Below are positions 16,969-25,885 of a stretch of DNA of 64,000 nucleotides, one piece after another. Made by a program: the position numbers and the translations under genes. The notes under the pieces were generated by a model, which worked only from the letters and a program-made list of their open reading frames with translations, searched no databases and was not told where the DNA came from. This stretch comes from Bacteroidota bacterium (lineage in GTDB: Bacteria > Bacteroidota > Bacteroidia > Chitinophagales > Chitinophagaceae), in the NCBI GenBank assembly GCA_023423835.1, contig JAFAEW010000043.1, forward strand, positions 1-64,000. Reading direction: 5' to 3'. Position 1 is the first letter of the stretch. The number at the start of each line of letters is the position of its first letter.

Positions 16969-18672
16969 TTAATAGCCGGGGTTTTGTAACAGGTCAGGTG
17001 ATTTAGCAGTTTCACTTTGTGGAATTGGCCACAAATACATCGGTGCTCTGAAACTATGTTTACGAACGTCTACAATTGTATAGGTAAAGCTTCCATCCGC
17101 ATTCTTCTTCACATCCATTCCCTTCATCATCTGCGTTTCGGTCTGGTCTGCAATCTTCCAGCGGCGAACATCCCAAAAGCGTTGTGCTTCAAAGGCAAGT
17201 TCAACCTGCCGTTCATGCTGAATTGAAATTCTCATCTCCTCCTTTGATAACCCAACCGGCAGCTCATACGGATCCAATCCTGCCCTTTGACGAATGGATT
17301 CAACGGCATTGTAGACCTCTGCAGATGGGCCGGCATATTCATTCATTGCTTCTGCGTACATGAGCAGGACCTCAGCGAAACGCATCAGCGGCAGGCACCG
17401 GCGCGAGTCATTGAAAAAATAGTTGGCCACAACGTCATCGTTGCACATCTTATTTACATAGTACCCCGTTGGTGTTCCCACACCGAAGCCGTCGCCATTG
17501 GGCTCACCGTCATAAGTGTAAACCGGCGAAAGGTCGCCATAGGCTACATAGATTTTCGATAAGTTGTGGGTAACGGTATAATCGAGCCGTGGATCTCTGT
17601 TTGCGTACGGATTTGAAGGGTCGAATCCCGAAGAAGGGTCGGTAATGGCCTTTCCGTTACGCATTTCAAATGCATCTACCAGATTCTGATAAGGGAATGA
17701 ACCTGTAGTGGTACTTCCGCCGCGGGAAGGTGGCCGCCATAAAAATTCAAGATCTTTATTGTTTGGATTCATCCGTGCAAAAATGTACTCCTGATTTACC
17801 CGTAGCTGAAAAACTTCGTAAAATCCGTATCCGGGTTTCACCGTTCCCTGGTGAAGGTTATACTGCCCAAGGTCCATTACTGCCTTTGCAGCATCCGCGG
17901 CAATCTTCCACCGGCCTGCATCAAACGTCGGATACCCCACAATGTCCTTCAATGCTGGATCTTCGGTAAGTGCTCCGCCATTGAACAGCGGACTGGCCGC
18001 ATATAGAAGCACCCTTGCTTTTAGAGCCAGGCAGGCGCCTTTTGTAGCCCTTCCATAGTCGAGACCAGTATAGCTGAGGGGTAGGAGCGCAGCTGCTGCA
18101 TCGCATTGTGCAGTGATATAATCCACACATTCCTCATAAGTATTCCTAACCGTATTTATTTTATCGTCCACGGAATAGACTGTGTCACCAACCAACGGAA
18201 TGCCTCCGTAATGCTTAAGAAGAATCGCGTAATACCATGCACGTAAAAACATGGCTTCTCCCTCTGTCCGCTTTTTCAACAATTCGTTGAAGGGAATGGT
18301 AGGCAGGTGCTGCAGAAACTGATTTGCTGCCCTGATTTGCGTATAGGGAATACTCCAGGCATCGGTAGCGATACTGTAAGCGCTCACTCCCCCGGTAGCA
18401 AACTGGGTATAGGTATTAACTGTGGAAGATAAAGGACCTTCGGCCTCATCAGAGGCTGCATCAAGACCCGCTGCTCCGTTGAAGCGCGAAGGGCTGAAAC
18501 TGAAACCCACACTTACATAAATGTTGGCCAAAAAATCCATTGACCTCGCACTGTCAGAGAATACGGTCTCTTCCCTCAGATCGGTAGTGGTGGTTTGGTC
18601 AAGAAAGTTTTCCTTCGTACATGCAGCAAAAAAGCACAAAGAAACCAATACGATAAAAATGCCAATTCTCAT
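16969..18672 (-). CDS. SusD/RagB family glycan-binding lipoprotein (SusD-a)
   Basis: This 567-residue protein has a lipoprotein signal (MRIGIFIVLVSLCFFAAC, cysteine at 18). Typical SusD blocks are present: IRAANQFLQHLPTIPFNELL, MFLRAWYYAILLKHYGGIPL, the TPR-like LALKARVLLYAASPLFNGGA, AEVLLMYAEAMNEYAGPSAE, VESIRQRAGLDPYELPVG and HERQVELAFEAQRFWDVRRW, ending in LLQNPGY. It would form a lid on a SusC transporter. It is the first sugar-binding gene of the operon, 92 bases after the GH92 gene, a gap large enough for an internal promoter (none clear). Unusually it precedes its likely SusC partner (SusC-a), with DUF5004 and DUF4961 in between, instead of following it. Confidence 0.94.
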   Translation of the reverse strand: MRIGIFIVLVSLCFFAACTKENFLDQTTTTDLREETVFSDSARSMDFLANIYVSVGFSFSPSRFNGAAGLDAASDEAEGPLSSTVNTYTQFATGGVSAYSIATDAWSIPYTQIRAANQFLQHLPTIPFNELLKKRTEGEAMFLRAWYYAILLKHYGGIPLVGDTVYSVDDKINTVRNTYEECVDYITAQCDAAAALLPLSYTGLDYGRATKGACLALKARVLLYAASPLFNGGALTEDPALKDIVGYPTFDAGRWKIAADAAKAVMDLGQYNLHQGTVKPGYGFYEVFQLRVNQEYIFARMNPNNKDLEFLWRPPSRGGSTTTGSFPYQNLVDAFEMRNGKAITDPSSGFDPSNPYANRDPRLDYTVTHNLSKIYVAYGDLSPVYTYDGEPNGDGFGVGTPTGYYVNKMCNDDVVANYFFNDSRRCLPLMRFAEVLLMYAEAMNEYAGPSAEVYNAVESIRQRAGLDPYELPVGLSKEEMRISIQHERQVELAFEAQRFWDVRRWKIADQTETQMMKGMDVKKNADGSFTYTIVDVRKHSFRAPMYLWPIPQSETAKSPDLLQNPGY

Positions 18673-18764
18673 ATTAACAAGTGATTTTCAAAACAGATTA
18701 AATAAAACTCGTCTCTATTCTATATGTCACTAAATACGGTCGTTTCCTCCATTCTTATTATTAT

Positions 18765-21041
18765 TTATTTTGACAGGGAATAGGGCTTGTCTTCGTCTCC
18801 TGTACCCCTGTCAAAAGCAGGTTTGTCGCTCATTTCGAAAGACAGGATCCCACCGTCTGTGATTTCGGAATGCCTGATATAATTACGGGAAAAAGTTTTA
18901 CCATTTAGCAAGGCTGATTTTATATACACATTTTTTCTCGTATTATTCTTTGCTTCAATAATGAACTTTTTGTTGTTTTCCTGGGTGATCGTGATTTTGT
19001 TGAATACCGGACTGCCAATAACATATTCATCGGTTCCCGGACAGACGCTGTAGAAGCCCATTGCACTTAAGACGTACCAGGCCGAAGTTTGTCCCTGGTC
19101 TTCATCGCCGGGGAATCCATTTTCGCCGGCATTGTAAATCTTGTCCATCACCTGCCGTACATGGTATTGGGCCTTCCACGGTTGTCTGCAGTAATTGTAG
19201 AGATAGATCATGTGCTGAATCGGTTGGTTGCCGTGTGCGTATTGTCCCATGTTTATCAGTTGCATCTCTTTCATTTCATGAATCATGGTTTTATACGATC
19301 CCACGTTTACGGTGTTTGGAGAAGTCCAGACCGAATCCAGCTTCTTATAAAAATTTTCTTCGCCACCCATTAATTTTATTAGTCCTTCAATATCGTGAAA
19401 AACCGACCATTGCCAGTGCCAGGCATTGCCCTCGGTAAACGGTCCTCCCCATTCAAACGGGTCAAAACCGGGAGTCCATTTCCCATCTTGCCCGCGACCT
19501 CTCATAAAGCCGGTAGAACTGTCGTAAACATTCCGGTAGTTGTACATCTGCCGTTTGAAAATTTCCCGGTAGAATCCATTGCCTGTAAGATCTGCCAACC
19601 GGTAGGCACACCAGTCATTATAGGCGTACTCGAGGGTTTGCGAAGTGGCGCCTGAGCTTCCCGGAAAAGCAACATAGCCAAGTTGAAAATAATTTTTCCA
19701 TCCCTGTCTGCCATTTGCACCTCCCCAGGGCCCCTTGTTGGTTGCTTCATGCAAATAGGCCTTTAACGCGCTATCAGGATTAAATGTTCTTATTCCCTTC
19801 GCCCAGGCGTCTGTCAATAAGGAAATTGCGTGATTCCCGAGCATGCCGCCTGTCTCCCTCGGAAATGACCAGGATGGAAGCCATCCGCACTGTTGCTGCG
19901 CATCCAGCAATGCCTGCATATACCGTCCCTGTTTTTCAGGATATAAAATATTGTGTAATGGAAATTCTCCCCGAAAAGTATCCCAAAACCCGTTATCGGT
20001 GTACATATAGCCCTCATGTACCTTGTTGTCATACGGACTTCGGTAATACGGCTGTCCGTCCTTATTGATCTCAAAAAAATCCCTCGAGAATAACGAAGCT
20101 CTGAACAGGCAGGAATAAAAAGTCGCTTTTTCCTCTTCTGTACCGCCCTCCACAAAAACCCGGTTTAACAGTTTGTTCCACACCTCAAATGCCGCATTCC
20201 TGGTGTCTTCCAAACGCCTGTGACTTCCTAACTCATTGGCCAGCGTGGTTTCTGCCTGTTGCAGACTAATGTACGAGGAAGAAACTTTTGCCTGCACGAT
20301 GCTGCCCGCCTTAAATTCGATATACGCTCCCACTCCTTTTCCCTGATCCTCCACACGGGTTGCAGAAATCGTATTTTGTACATTTTCCCAAGTGCCAAAT
20401 GAGGTAAAGGTTTGATCAAACTGTATGATAAAATAGCTTCTCAGATTGCTGTCAGTGAAATAGCCGTTATATATCCATCCTGTGATCCTTCTTTCAGAGG
20501 GATCAATGGTTACGCTGCTCATTTTCGTATAGCCGTCAAAGATGACGTACGAATTTTTATTTTTAGGGAAAGAAAAGCGCATGTGGGCACTCCTTTCAGC
20601 CGGCGCTATTTCCGTGGAAATTCCATTTTGAAATTTTACTTTATAATAGTCCGGCCTTGCAATTTCGTTTTGATGGGTAAATTTTGCAGCCCGCTTTTCC
20701 TCACTCACCACCAAATTTCCCGTTACCGGCATCAGAGAAAACACGTTATAATCATTTACCCAGGGACTACATTGATGCACCTGCTGAAATCCGCGAATTG
20801 AATCGAGAAAATATTGATATTTCCAGCCATCGCCGTTTTTCCCCGTTTGCGCACTCCAGGCATTCATTCCAAATGGAAGCGCTATTGTGGGATAGGTATT
20901 GCCACGACTTAATTCGAAGGTTGAATTCGTTCCCTGCAGCGTGTTCACATATTTCACAAGATCCGGCAGTTGTGCAGAAAGATTGTTCGCAGTAAGTGTA
21001 AAGAGAATAAGAATCAAAAGATGTCGCTGCCAGTATCTCAT
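18765..21041 (-). CDS. GH92 family calcium-dependent alpha-mannosidase
   Basis: This 758-residue protein has a signal peptide (residues 1-24, ending NNLSAQ). An N-terminal beta-sandwich starts at YVNTLQGTNSTFELSRGNTY and runs through PFGMNAWSAQ and GFQQVHQCSPWVNDYNVFSL. The (alpha/alpha)6 catalytic domain holds YMYTDNGFWDTFRGEFPLHN, TEGNAWHWQWSVFHD with the likely general-acid Glu, GNQPIQHMIYLYNYCRQPWK, and GFPGDEDQGQTSAWYVLSAM with the paired Asp of the catalytic base. GH92 enzymes are Ca2+-dependent inverting exo-alpha-mannosidases acting on N-glycans and yeast mannan. Length is normal. It starts 33 bases after the ECF sigma gene and leads the transport genes, so the locus most likely targets an alpha-mannoside. 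Linkage specificity (1,2/1,3/1,4/1,6) cannot be read from the sequence. Confidence 0.95.
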   Translation of the reverse strand: MRYWQRHLLILILFTLTANNLSAQLPDLVKYVNTLQGTNSTFELSRGNTYPTIALPFGMNAWSAQTGKNGDGWKYQYFLDSIRGFQQVHQCSPWVNDYNVFSLMPVTGNLVVSEEKRAAKFTHQNEIARPDYYKVKFQNGISTEIAPAERSAHMRFSFPKNKNSYVIFDGYTKMSSVTIDPSERRITGWIYNGYFTDSNLRSYFIIQFDQTFTSFGTWENVQNTISATRVEDQGKGVGAYIEFKAGSIVQAKVSSSYISLQQAETTLANELGSHRRLEDTRNAAFEVWNKLLNRVFVEGGTEEEKATFYSCLFRASLFSRDFFEINKDGQPYYRSPYDNKVHEGYMYTDNGFWDTFRGEFPLHNILYPEKQGRYMQALLDAQQQCGWLPSWSFPRETGGMLGNHAISLLTDAWAKGIRTFNPDSALKAYLHEATNKGPWGGANGRQGWKNYFQLGYVAFPGSSGATSQTLEYAYNDWCAYRLADLTGNGFYREIFKRQMYNYRNVYDSSTGFMRGRGQDGKWTPGFDPFEWGGPFTEGNAWHWQWSVFHDIEGLIKLMGGEENFYKKLDSVWTSPNTVNVGSYKTMIHEMKEMQLINMGQYAHGNQPIQHMIYLYNYCRQPWKAQYHVRQVMDKIYNAGENGFPGDEDQGQTSAWYVLSAMGFYSVCPGTDEYVIGSPVFNKITITQENNKKFIIEAKNNTRKNVYIKSALLNGKTFSRNYIRHSEITDGGILSFEMSDKPAFDRGTGDEDKPYSLSK

Positions 21042-21074
21042 CGTCGACCGTTTAAAAATTCAAGTTTAACCACG

Positions 21075-21632
21075 CTATAAAACATTGCTTCTCAGCGCTT
21101 TTAATGCTTTTGAAATGTGTTTTTCCACCGTACTTACAGATATGCCCAGGTTGCAGGAAATATCTTTGTAAGAATAATCATAGTCCCTGCTCATCGTAAA
21201 TACTATACGGCATTTCTCAGGCAATGAGGCTATGGTAGAATCTATTTTTCTTCTGCATTCGCGTACTTCGACGGGATTTGCAAAATCGTTTTTGCAAGAC
21301 GAGCTAAAAAAAAGAAATTTCTTATGCTTTTCCCTGATCAGCCGGTTGCGAAATTCGTTTTGCATTTTGTATTTCAGCGCGGTCTGAAGATAGGCTTTCA
21401 ATGAAACAGTAAGTTCGAGGGAATTGATCCTCGAATACAAGCTCAGGAAAATGTCGTGCACCAAGTCTTCAGCTGCTTCAGGTGATTGGAAGTTCTTCCG
21501 GGCTTTGGCAATGAGCATCGGTTTGCATCTGTAATATATTTCTTCAAAAGCCCTGCTATCATTGTTGCCCTTAAACAATTCCAACAACTCCTCTTCAGAA
21601 TAATACGTGTAGGAGCCGGTTGCTGTTGTCAT
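21075..21632 (-). CDS. ECF-type RNA polymerase sigma factor, Bacteroidota family
   Basis: This 185-residue protein has region 2 (LFKGNNDSRAFEEIYYRCKP; SPEAAEDLVHDIFLSLYSRI, residues about 18-72), a linker with basic residues, and region 4 (IASLPEKCRIVFTMSRDYDY; YKDISCNLGISVSTVEKHIS), the helix-turn-helix that reads -35 DNA. It resembles the FecI-like Bacteroidota sigma factors that are normally followed by a FecR anti-sigma gene and an STN-bearing receptor. Here there is no FecR, neither SusC has an STN domain, and the next gene, 33 bases on, is GH92. It may therefore control the PUL by another signal, be regulated by level alone, or use a FecR encoded elsewhere. It is divergent from the SGNH gene across a 234-base region that must hold both promoters. 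Confidence 0.93.
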   Translation of the reverse strand: MTTATGSYTYYSEEELLELFKGNNDSRAFEEIYYRCKPMLIAKARKNFQSPEAAEDLVHDIFLSLYSRINSLELTVSLKAYLQTALKYKMQNEFRNRLIREKHKKFLFFSSSCKNDFANPVEVRECRRKIDSTIASLPEKCRIVFTMSRDYDYSYKDISCNLGISVSTVEKHISKALKALRSNVL

Positions 21633-21866
21633 ACTTTACAATTGTTTATTTCTAAAAGTAGGACAAAAATCTTATTTAGTAAAGAAAATGTGAAAAAATG
21701 GCTAATCATTACTTATTTGATACCGTTTATTGAACAGTACTTAAGCGTCTTGCTTACTTGAAGTTTGGATTTGATTAGAAAAATGGTTTTTAACCTCAGA
21801 AAAACAAATAAATAGAGGTAATAGCGTTCTTTCGACACTATTAGCTGAAACACTAAAATACTTCTC

Positions 21867-23255
21867 ATGAAATTATTGACAGTAACCGGCTTGCTACTGA
21901 TTTGTGTCGTAACTGCCGCGCAACGCAATCCAAATCCATTTTTAGATGGTGACCGGGTTGTTTTTGCCGGAAACAGTATTACCGAAGCGGGATTTTATGA
22001 AAATTATGTCTGGTTATATTATATCACTCATTTCCCGGACAGGAAAATTAAGGTTCTAAATGGAGGGATAGGGGGCGACGTGGCAGAGCAGATTTACACG
22101 CGGCTGAAACCCGATATATTGGCAATGGATCCGACCGTTGTCGTCGTAACGTTTGGGATGAATGACAGCCGCTATTTCGAATACATCAATCCGGCATTTA
22201 AGGGCGATAGCCTGAGAGACGCTGCCATTGCGGCCTCCCTGGCGGGGTTCGAGAAGATTGTGGCGGTTCTCGACAGTTTTCCTAAAATCAGAAAAATTAT
22301 CATGAGTTCATCGCCTTACGATGAAACGATGAAAAATGAAAAGAACTATTTTCCGGGCAAATCAAAGACGATGGAGGGGATTGTTCGCTTCCAGCGCCGG
22401 ATTGCGGAAAAAAATGACTGGGCATATATCGACCTGTTTTATCCTATGACTGCAATTCAGCAGCGGGAACAGAGGGTGGATTCCACATTTACCTTAACAG
22501 GTCCTGATAGAATTCATCCGGGAAAGGCAGGACACCTTGTGATGGCCTATTTATTTTTAAAATCCCAAAAATTAGATAACATACCTGTTTGTGCGGTTGA
22601 AATTGATGTTGCTGCTCTCAAAGTGAAAAAATCAATTAATTGTACAATCTCCGGCCTGTCTTCCAGCGGGAACGCAGTTTCTTTTTCCTATCTTTCCAAT
22701 TCACTTCCATTCCCGGTAGATACCCGCCGCGATTCCGGGGATGCGCAAGGCGAATGGGAAGCATTGAAAGTTATTCCGTTCCAGCGGGAATTCAATCAGG
22801 AGCTTTTTGTACTAAAAGGTTTGAAACCAGGGAAATATGCTGTGTTTGTGGATGGAAAACACGTGGCAGAATTTTCGAACGAGGAATTGAATAACGGGAT
22901 CAATCTCGCTTTGTCAGACCAAACACCGCAAAATTTGCAGGCCCAAAAGGTTCGGGAATTGCTGTTTAAACGAAAAGCAATTGAGGATAAGATCAGATCT
23001 TACTACTGGGTAAACTTCAATTACCTGAGAGGAAAAGGAATGCTGTTTAACGATGGCGAGGCCGCCTTGGATTCTGTTGTGAATGCTGCAAAAAAAGATT
23101 TTTTTGTCGCAATGAAAAAGGACGATTATGAAGAAGTTCGGTTGAAGAGTACAAGAGATAGCTTGCAACAACAGATGCAGCTTCTCGAGGATAAAATGTA
23201 TGAAACCGCAAGGCCGGTGATGCACGAAATCAGCATTCGTGAAATTAATAATTGA
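21867..23255 (+). CDS. Secreted SGNH/GDSL-family hydrolase
   Basis: This 462-residue protein has a signal peptide (MKLLTVTGLLLICVVTAAQ). The SGNH catalytic domain spans about residues 25-235. Block I is VVFAGNSITEAG with the nucleophile Ser, block II NGGIGGDVAEQIYTRLKPDI with the oxyanion Gly, block III VTFGMND with Asn, and block V GPDRIHPGKAGHLVMAYLF with the Asp/His pair. The remaining 200 residues include a beta-rich segment (LKPGKYAVFVDGKHVAEFSN) and a helical end (LLFKRKAIEDKIRSYYWVNF; DSLQQQMQLLEDKMYE), as in Bacteroidota PUL esterases. It probably removes acyl (for example acetyl) groups from the glycan. It heads a plus-strand operon with the GH38-like enzyme and the LacI regulator, back to back with the sigma-GH92 operon. 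Confidence 0.92.
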   Translation: MKLLTVTGLLLICVVTAAQRNPNPFLDGDRVVFAGNSITEAGFYENYVWLYYITHFPDRKIKVLNGGIGGDVAEQIYTRLKPDILAMDPTVVVVTFGMNDSRYFEYINPAFKGDSLRDAAIAASLAGFEKIVAVLDSFPKIRKIIMSSSPYDETMKNEKNYFPGKSKTMEGIVRFQRRIAEKNDWAYIDLFYPMTAIQQREQRVDSTFTLTGPDRIHPGKAGHLVMAYLFLKSQKLDNIPVCAVEIDVAALKVKKSINCTISGLSSSGNAVSFSYLSNSLPFPVDTRRDSGDAQGEWEALKVIPFQREFNQELFVLKGLKPGKYAVFVDGKHVAEFSNEELNNGINLALSDQTPQNLQAQKVRELLFKRKAIEDKIRSYYWVNFNYLRGKGMLFNDGEAALDSVVNAAKKDFFVAMKKDDYEEVRLKSTRDSLQQQMQLLEDKMYETARPVMHEISIREINN

Positions 23256-23257
23256 AA

Positions 23258-23285
23258 GGCTGGCTCTGGTGCTTGCAATCCAGCC
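23258..23285. repeat. Intercistronic inverted repeat
   Basis: GGCTGG and CCAGCC flank a 16-base loop just after the SGNH stop codon. No T-run follows, so it is not a usual terminator. It could stabilise the upstream message or pause transcription between the two genes. Confidence 0.35.
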
Positions 23286-23323
23286 CCGTTGTTAGAAAGT
23301 CCGTAAGTAATTATTAGAATAAA

Positions 23324-25861
23324 ATGAACAAAACTGACAGACGAAAAATTGCCTTATGTTTTATTTTTCCGCTGATCCTTTTATCGCAGGGTAAACTACT
23401 AAAAGCGCAGACGAATTGGTTTGCAGACGGTTATCATGGCGGCGTTTATGGACATTATCCGTTATGGGTAACGCAATTCATGGCCGACACCCTAAACCGG
23501 TATGGCGACTGGATGATTAATGTCGAGATCGAACCCGAAACCTGGGATACTGTAAAAGTACTTGACCCGAAAGGTTACGCCGCCTTTTCAAAGCTGTTTT
23601 CCGATCAGACCTCCCGGGGGAGAATAGAATACGTAAATCCGTCTTACGGTCAAAGCTATCTGTTTAATATCAACGGCGAAAGTGTGATCCGTCAGTTCCA
23701 GTTTGGAATCAACAGCCTGAAGCAACATTTTCCGACTGCGAAATTTACCACCTACTCGTCTGAGGAGCCATGCTTTACGTCAGCGCTTCCACAAATCCTT
23801 TCTTCCCTTGGGTTTACCCATGCGGTGTTAAAAAATCCCAACACCTGCTGGGGCGGTTATACTAGGGCCTTTGGAGGTGAAACAGTAAACTGGATCGGAC
23901 CCGATGGTACTTCAATCCTGACCGCCCCAAGATATGCCAGCGAGGAGTTGGAGCCGAACTCGACCTGGCAAACCACTGCCTGGAATAATTCACCTTCTTA
24001 TATCGAAGCGGCCTTCGCACAAGGTATCCGTCATCCCGTTGGAATGTGTTTACAGGATGCCGGTTGGCGCAATGGCCGCTGGCTCGGCAGCCTGCAGGGG
24101 AAAAATACAAGTTATACTACCTGGCGGAATTATTTCTCCAATATAGCAAACAAGGAAAGCCAGGAAAGCTGGCGGGTTTCGCAGGAAGACATTCAGGTGA
24201 GCCTTGTTTGGGGTTCGCAGGTGTTGCAGCAAATTGCACAACAGGTACGGTTCTCTGAAAATAAGATCACCCGTGCTGAAAAGCTGGCTTCTCTGGCAAA
24301 ACTGTATGTTGGCCTTGCGTATCCGGAAGACAGCTTGAATGCCGCCTGGCGAACCCTTCTACTTGCACAGCATCATGACTGCTGGATTGTTCCGTATAAC
24401 GGCGTACACGGAAGTACCTGGGCCGATAAAGTAAAAGTTTGGACCGGATTCACATCTGACAAAAGCGATGAAATTATGCACCGTTCAGCCGAGGCGTTGG
24501 CGGGAAAATCGCCCCAATCTCCGGCTAACTATGCAATTTTTAATACAACCGGGTTCAACAGGGAGGAGGTAATCAGCCTTCCGAAAAACCTGCTTCGGTC
24601 TGAAGGCGATGATTCAAAGACGCCGGTTTTTGAAGGCGCGCAATTATTCAGAGTAAAGGTGCCTGCCATGGGTTATGCCGTTTTTGATCTTTCTGATATA
24701 GAAAATAACAGTGAGGAAGGCGCAAAGGTTGCTGTGTCAGAAGACGGAATCTGCACAATGGAAACCGATTTATATAAGATAACAATCGATGCAGAAAAGG
24801 GCGGTGCCATCTCCAGCCTTATAGCGAAGCAGTTGCACAATAAGGAATTCGTTGATCAGGACAATCCGGTTTTAAATTCCTTAAGAGGTAATTTCTACAA
24901 AAATGGCGGCTTGCTTTCCAGTACGGGAAGCAAAGCAGAGATTGCCATTATTGAAAACGGGCCTTTAAGAATAAAGGTTGAAGTGCGTGGATCAATAGGG
25001 GAAAGCAGCTACAAACAAACCGTGCAACTCACACAAGGCGATGTAAAGATTGAATGTAGATTGCAGGTCGAATATTCCGGTGACCTTCGGGTAGGCGAAG
25101 ATTATATGCAGGATTCGGGATACAGTGCAACAGACCTTCACAAGGCGTTTTACAATGATACCTCTAAGCTTATCGCGATTTTTCCACTGGCATTGTCAAA
25201 CCAAAAGGTCTATAAAGATGCACCTTTTGATGTTACGGAAAGCAAACTGAAAAGCACCTTCTTCAACCGTTGGGACAGCATTAAGAATAACATTATCCTA
25301 AATTGGGTTGATATAACCGATGCCGATAACAACTATGGATTCGCAATTCTGTCTGACCATACCACAAGCTATGTTCATGGTGAGAATTTTCCTCCCGGCC
25401 TGACTGTGCAATATGCCGGAGTTGGGTTATGGGGAAGAAATTACCGTACAGATGATGCAACTGACATGAGCTACGCTTTCATTCCCCACAAAGGCAAATG
25501 GGATGAGGAAGGATTGTTTAAGGAAACGGAAAAATGGAATTTTCCCCTGTACGCAATCCCTTCAACTGAGGAAGCCGGTACGAAAAGATCGCTCGTTAAC
25601 ACGGGTGAAACGGGCTGGCAGATCACCGCAATTACTTATGAGGGCAACGATCTGTTAATAAGATTTTTTAATGCAGAAGGAGGCGCGGAAGAACATACCA
25701 TTAACTTTGATTGCAAAGCGGATGATGTGCAATTGGTTGAACTGAATCTCGAACAAATACAAACGCTATCACCGCGGCTTCAGGCAGGGAAGGTGAGTGT
25801 GAGACTGGCAATTCCGCGTTTCGGACTCAGGACGGTGAGGTTGATAAATCCCGCCCCATAA
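23324..25861 (+). CDS. GH38-like glycosidase with altered catalytic motifs
   Basis: This 845-residue protein has an N-terminal signal (residues 1-29, ending LLKAQ). The N-terminal half follows the GH38 seven-stranded barrel: FADGYHGGVYGHYP, MINVEIEPETWDTV, TYSSEEPCFTSALPQIL, LKNPNTCWGG, then the helical LLLAQHHDCWIVPYNGVHGS. The second half is the GH38 C-terminal beta domain (YAIFNTTGFNREEVISLP; ITIDAEKGGAISSLIAKQLH; IENGPLRIKVEVRGS). GH38 enzymes are Zn-dependent retaining alpha-mannosidases. Here the canonical metal motif H-x-D is HGG, and the nucleophile block (D-P-F-G-H) is SSEEPCF, so Glu may replace Asp. It is a real GH38 relative of a divergent branch; alpha-mannosidase activity is likely from context but not assured. 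It lies 68 bases after the SGNH gene, and the LacI gene follows after 24 bases. Confidence 0.85.
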   Translation: MNKTDRRKIALCFIFPLILLSQGKLLKAQTNWFADGYHGGVYGHYPLWVTQFMADTLNRYGDWMINVEIEPETWDTVKVLDPKGYAAFSKLFSDQTSRGRIEYVNPSYGQSYLFNINGESVIRQFQFGINSLKQHFPTAKFTTYSSEEPCFTSALPQILSSLGFTHAVLKNPNTCWGGYTRAFGGETVNWIGPDGTSILTAPRYASEELEPNSTWQTTAWNNSPSYIEAAFAQGIRHPVGMCLQDAGWRNGRWLGSLQGKNTSYTTWRNYFSNIANKESQESWRVSQEDIQVSLVWGSQVLQQIAQQVRFSENKITRAEKLASLAKLYVGLAYPEDSLNAAWRTLLLAQHHDCWIVPYNGVHGSTWADKVKVWTGFTSDKSDEIMHRSAEALAGKSPQSPANYAIFNTTGFNREEVISLPKNLLRSEGDDSKTPVFEGAQLFRVKVPAMGYAVFDLSDIENNSEEGAKVAVSEDGICTMETDLYKITIDAEKGGAISSLIAKQLHNKEFVDQDNPVLNSLRGNFYKNGGLLSSTGSKAEIAIIENGPLRIKVEVRGSIGESSYKQTVQLTQGDVKIECRLQVEYSGDLRVGEDYMQDSGYSATDLHKAFYNDTSKLIAIFPLALSNQKVYKDAPFDVTESKLKSTFFNRWDSIKNNIILNWVDITDADNNYGFAILSDHTTSYVHGENFPPGLTVQYAGVGLWGRNYRTDDATDMSYAFIPHKGKWDEEGLFKETEKWNFPLYAIPSTEEAGTKRSLVNTGETGWQITAITYEGNDLLIRFFNAEGGAEEHTINFDCKADDVQLVELNLEQIQTLSPRLQAGKVSVRLAIPRFGLRTVRLINPAP

Positions 25862-25885
25862 CCCGGGCTTCTTCAAAAACCAATA

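Noticed and set aside
23258..23285. Terminator between the SGNH and GH38-like genes
   Set aside because: The stem is good but no T-run follows and the genes clearly belong together; kept only as an inverted repeat.
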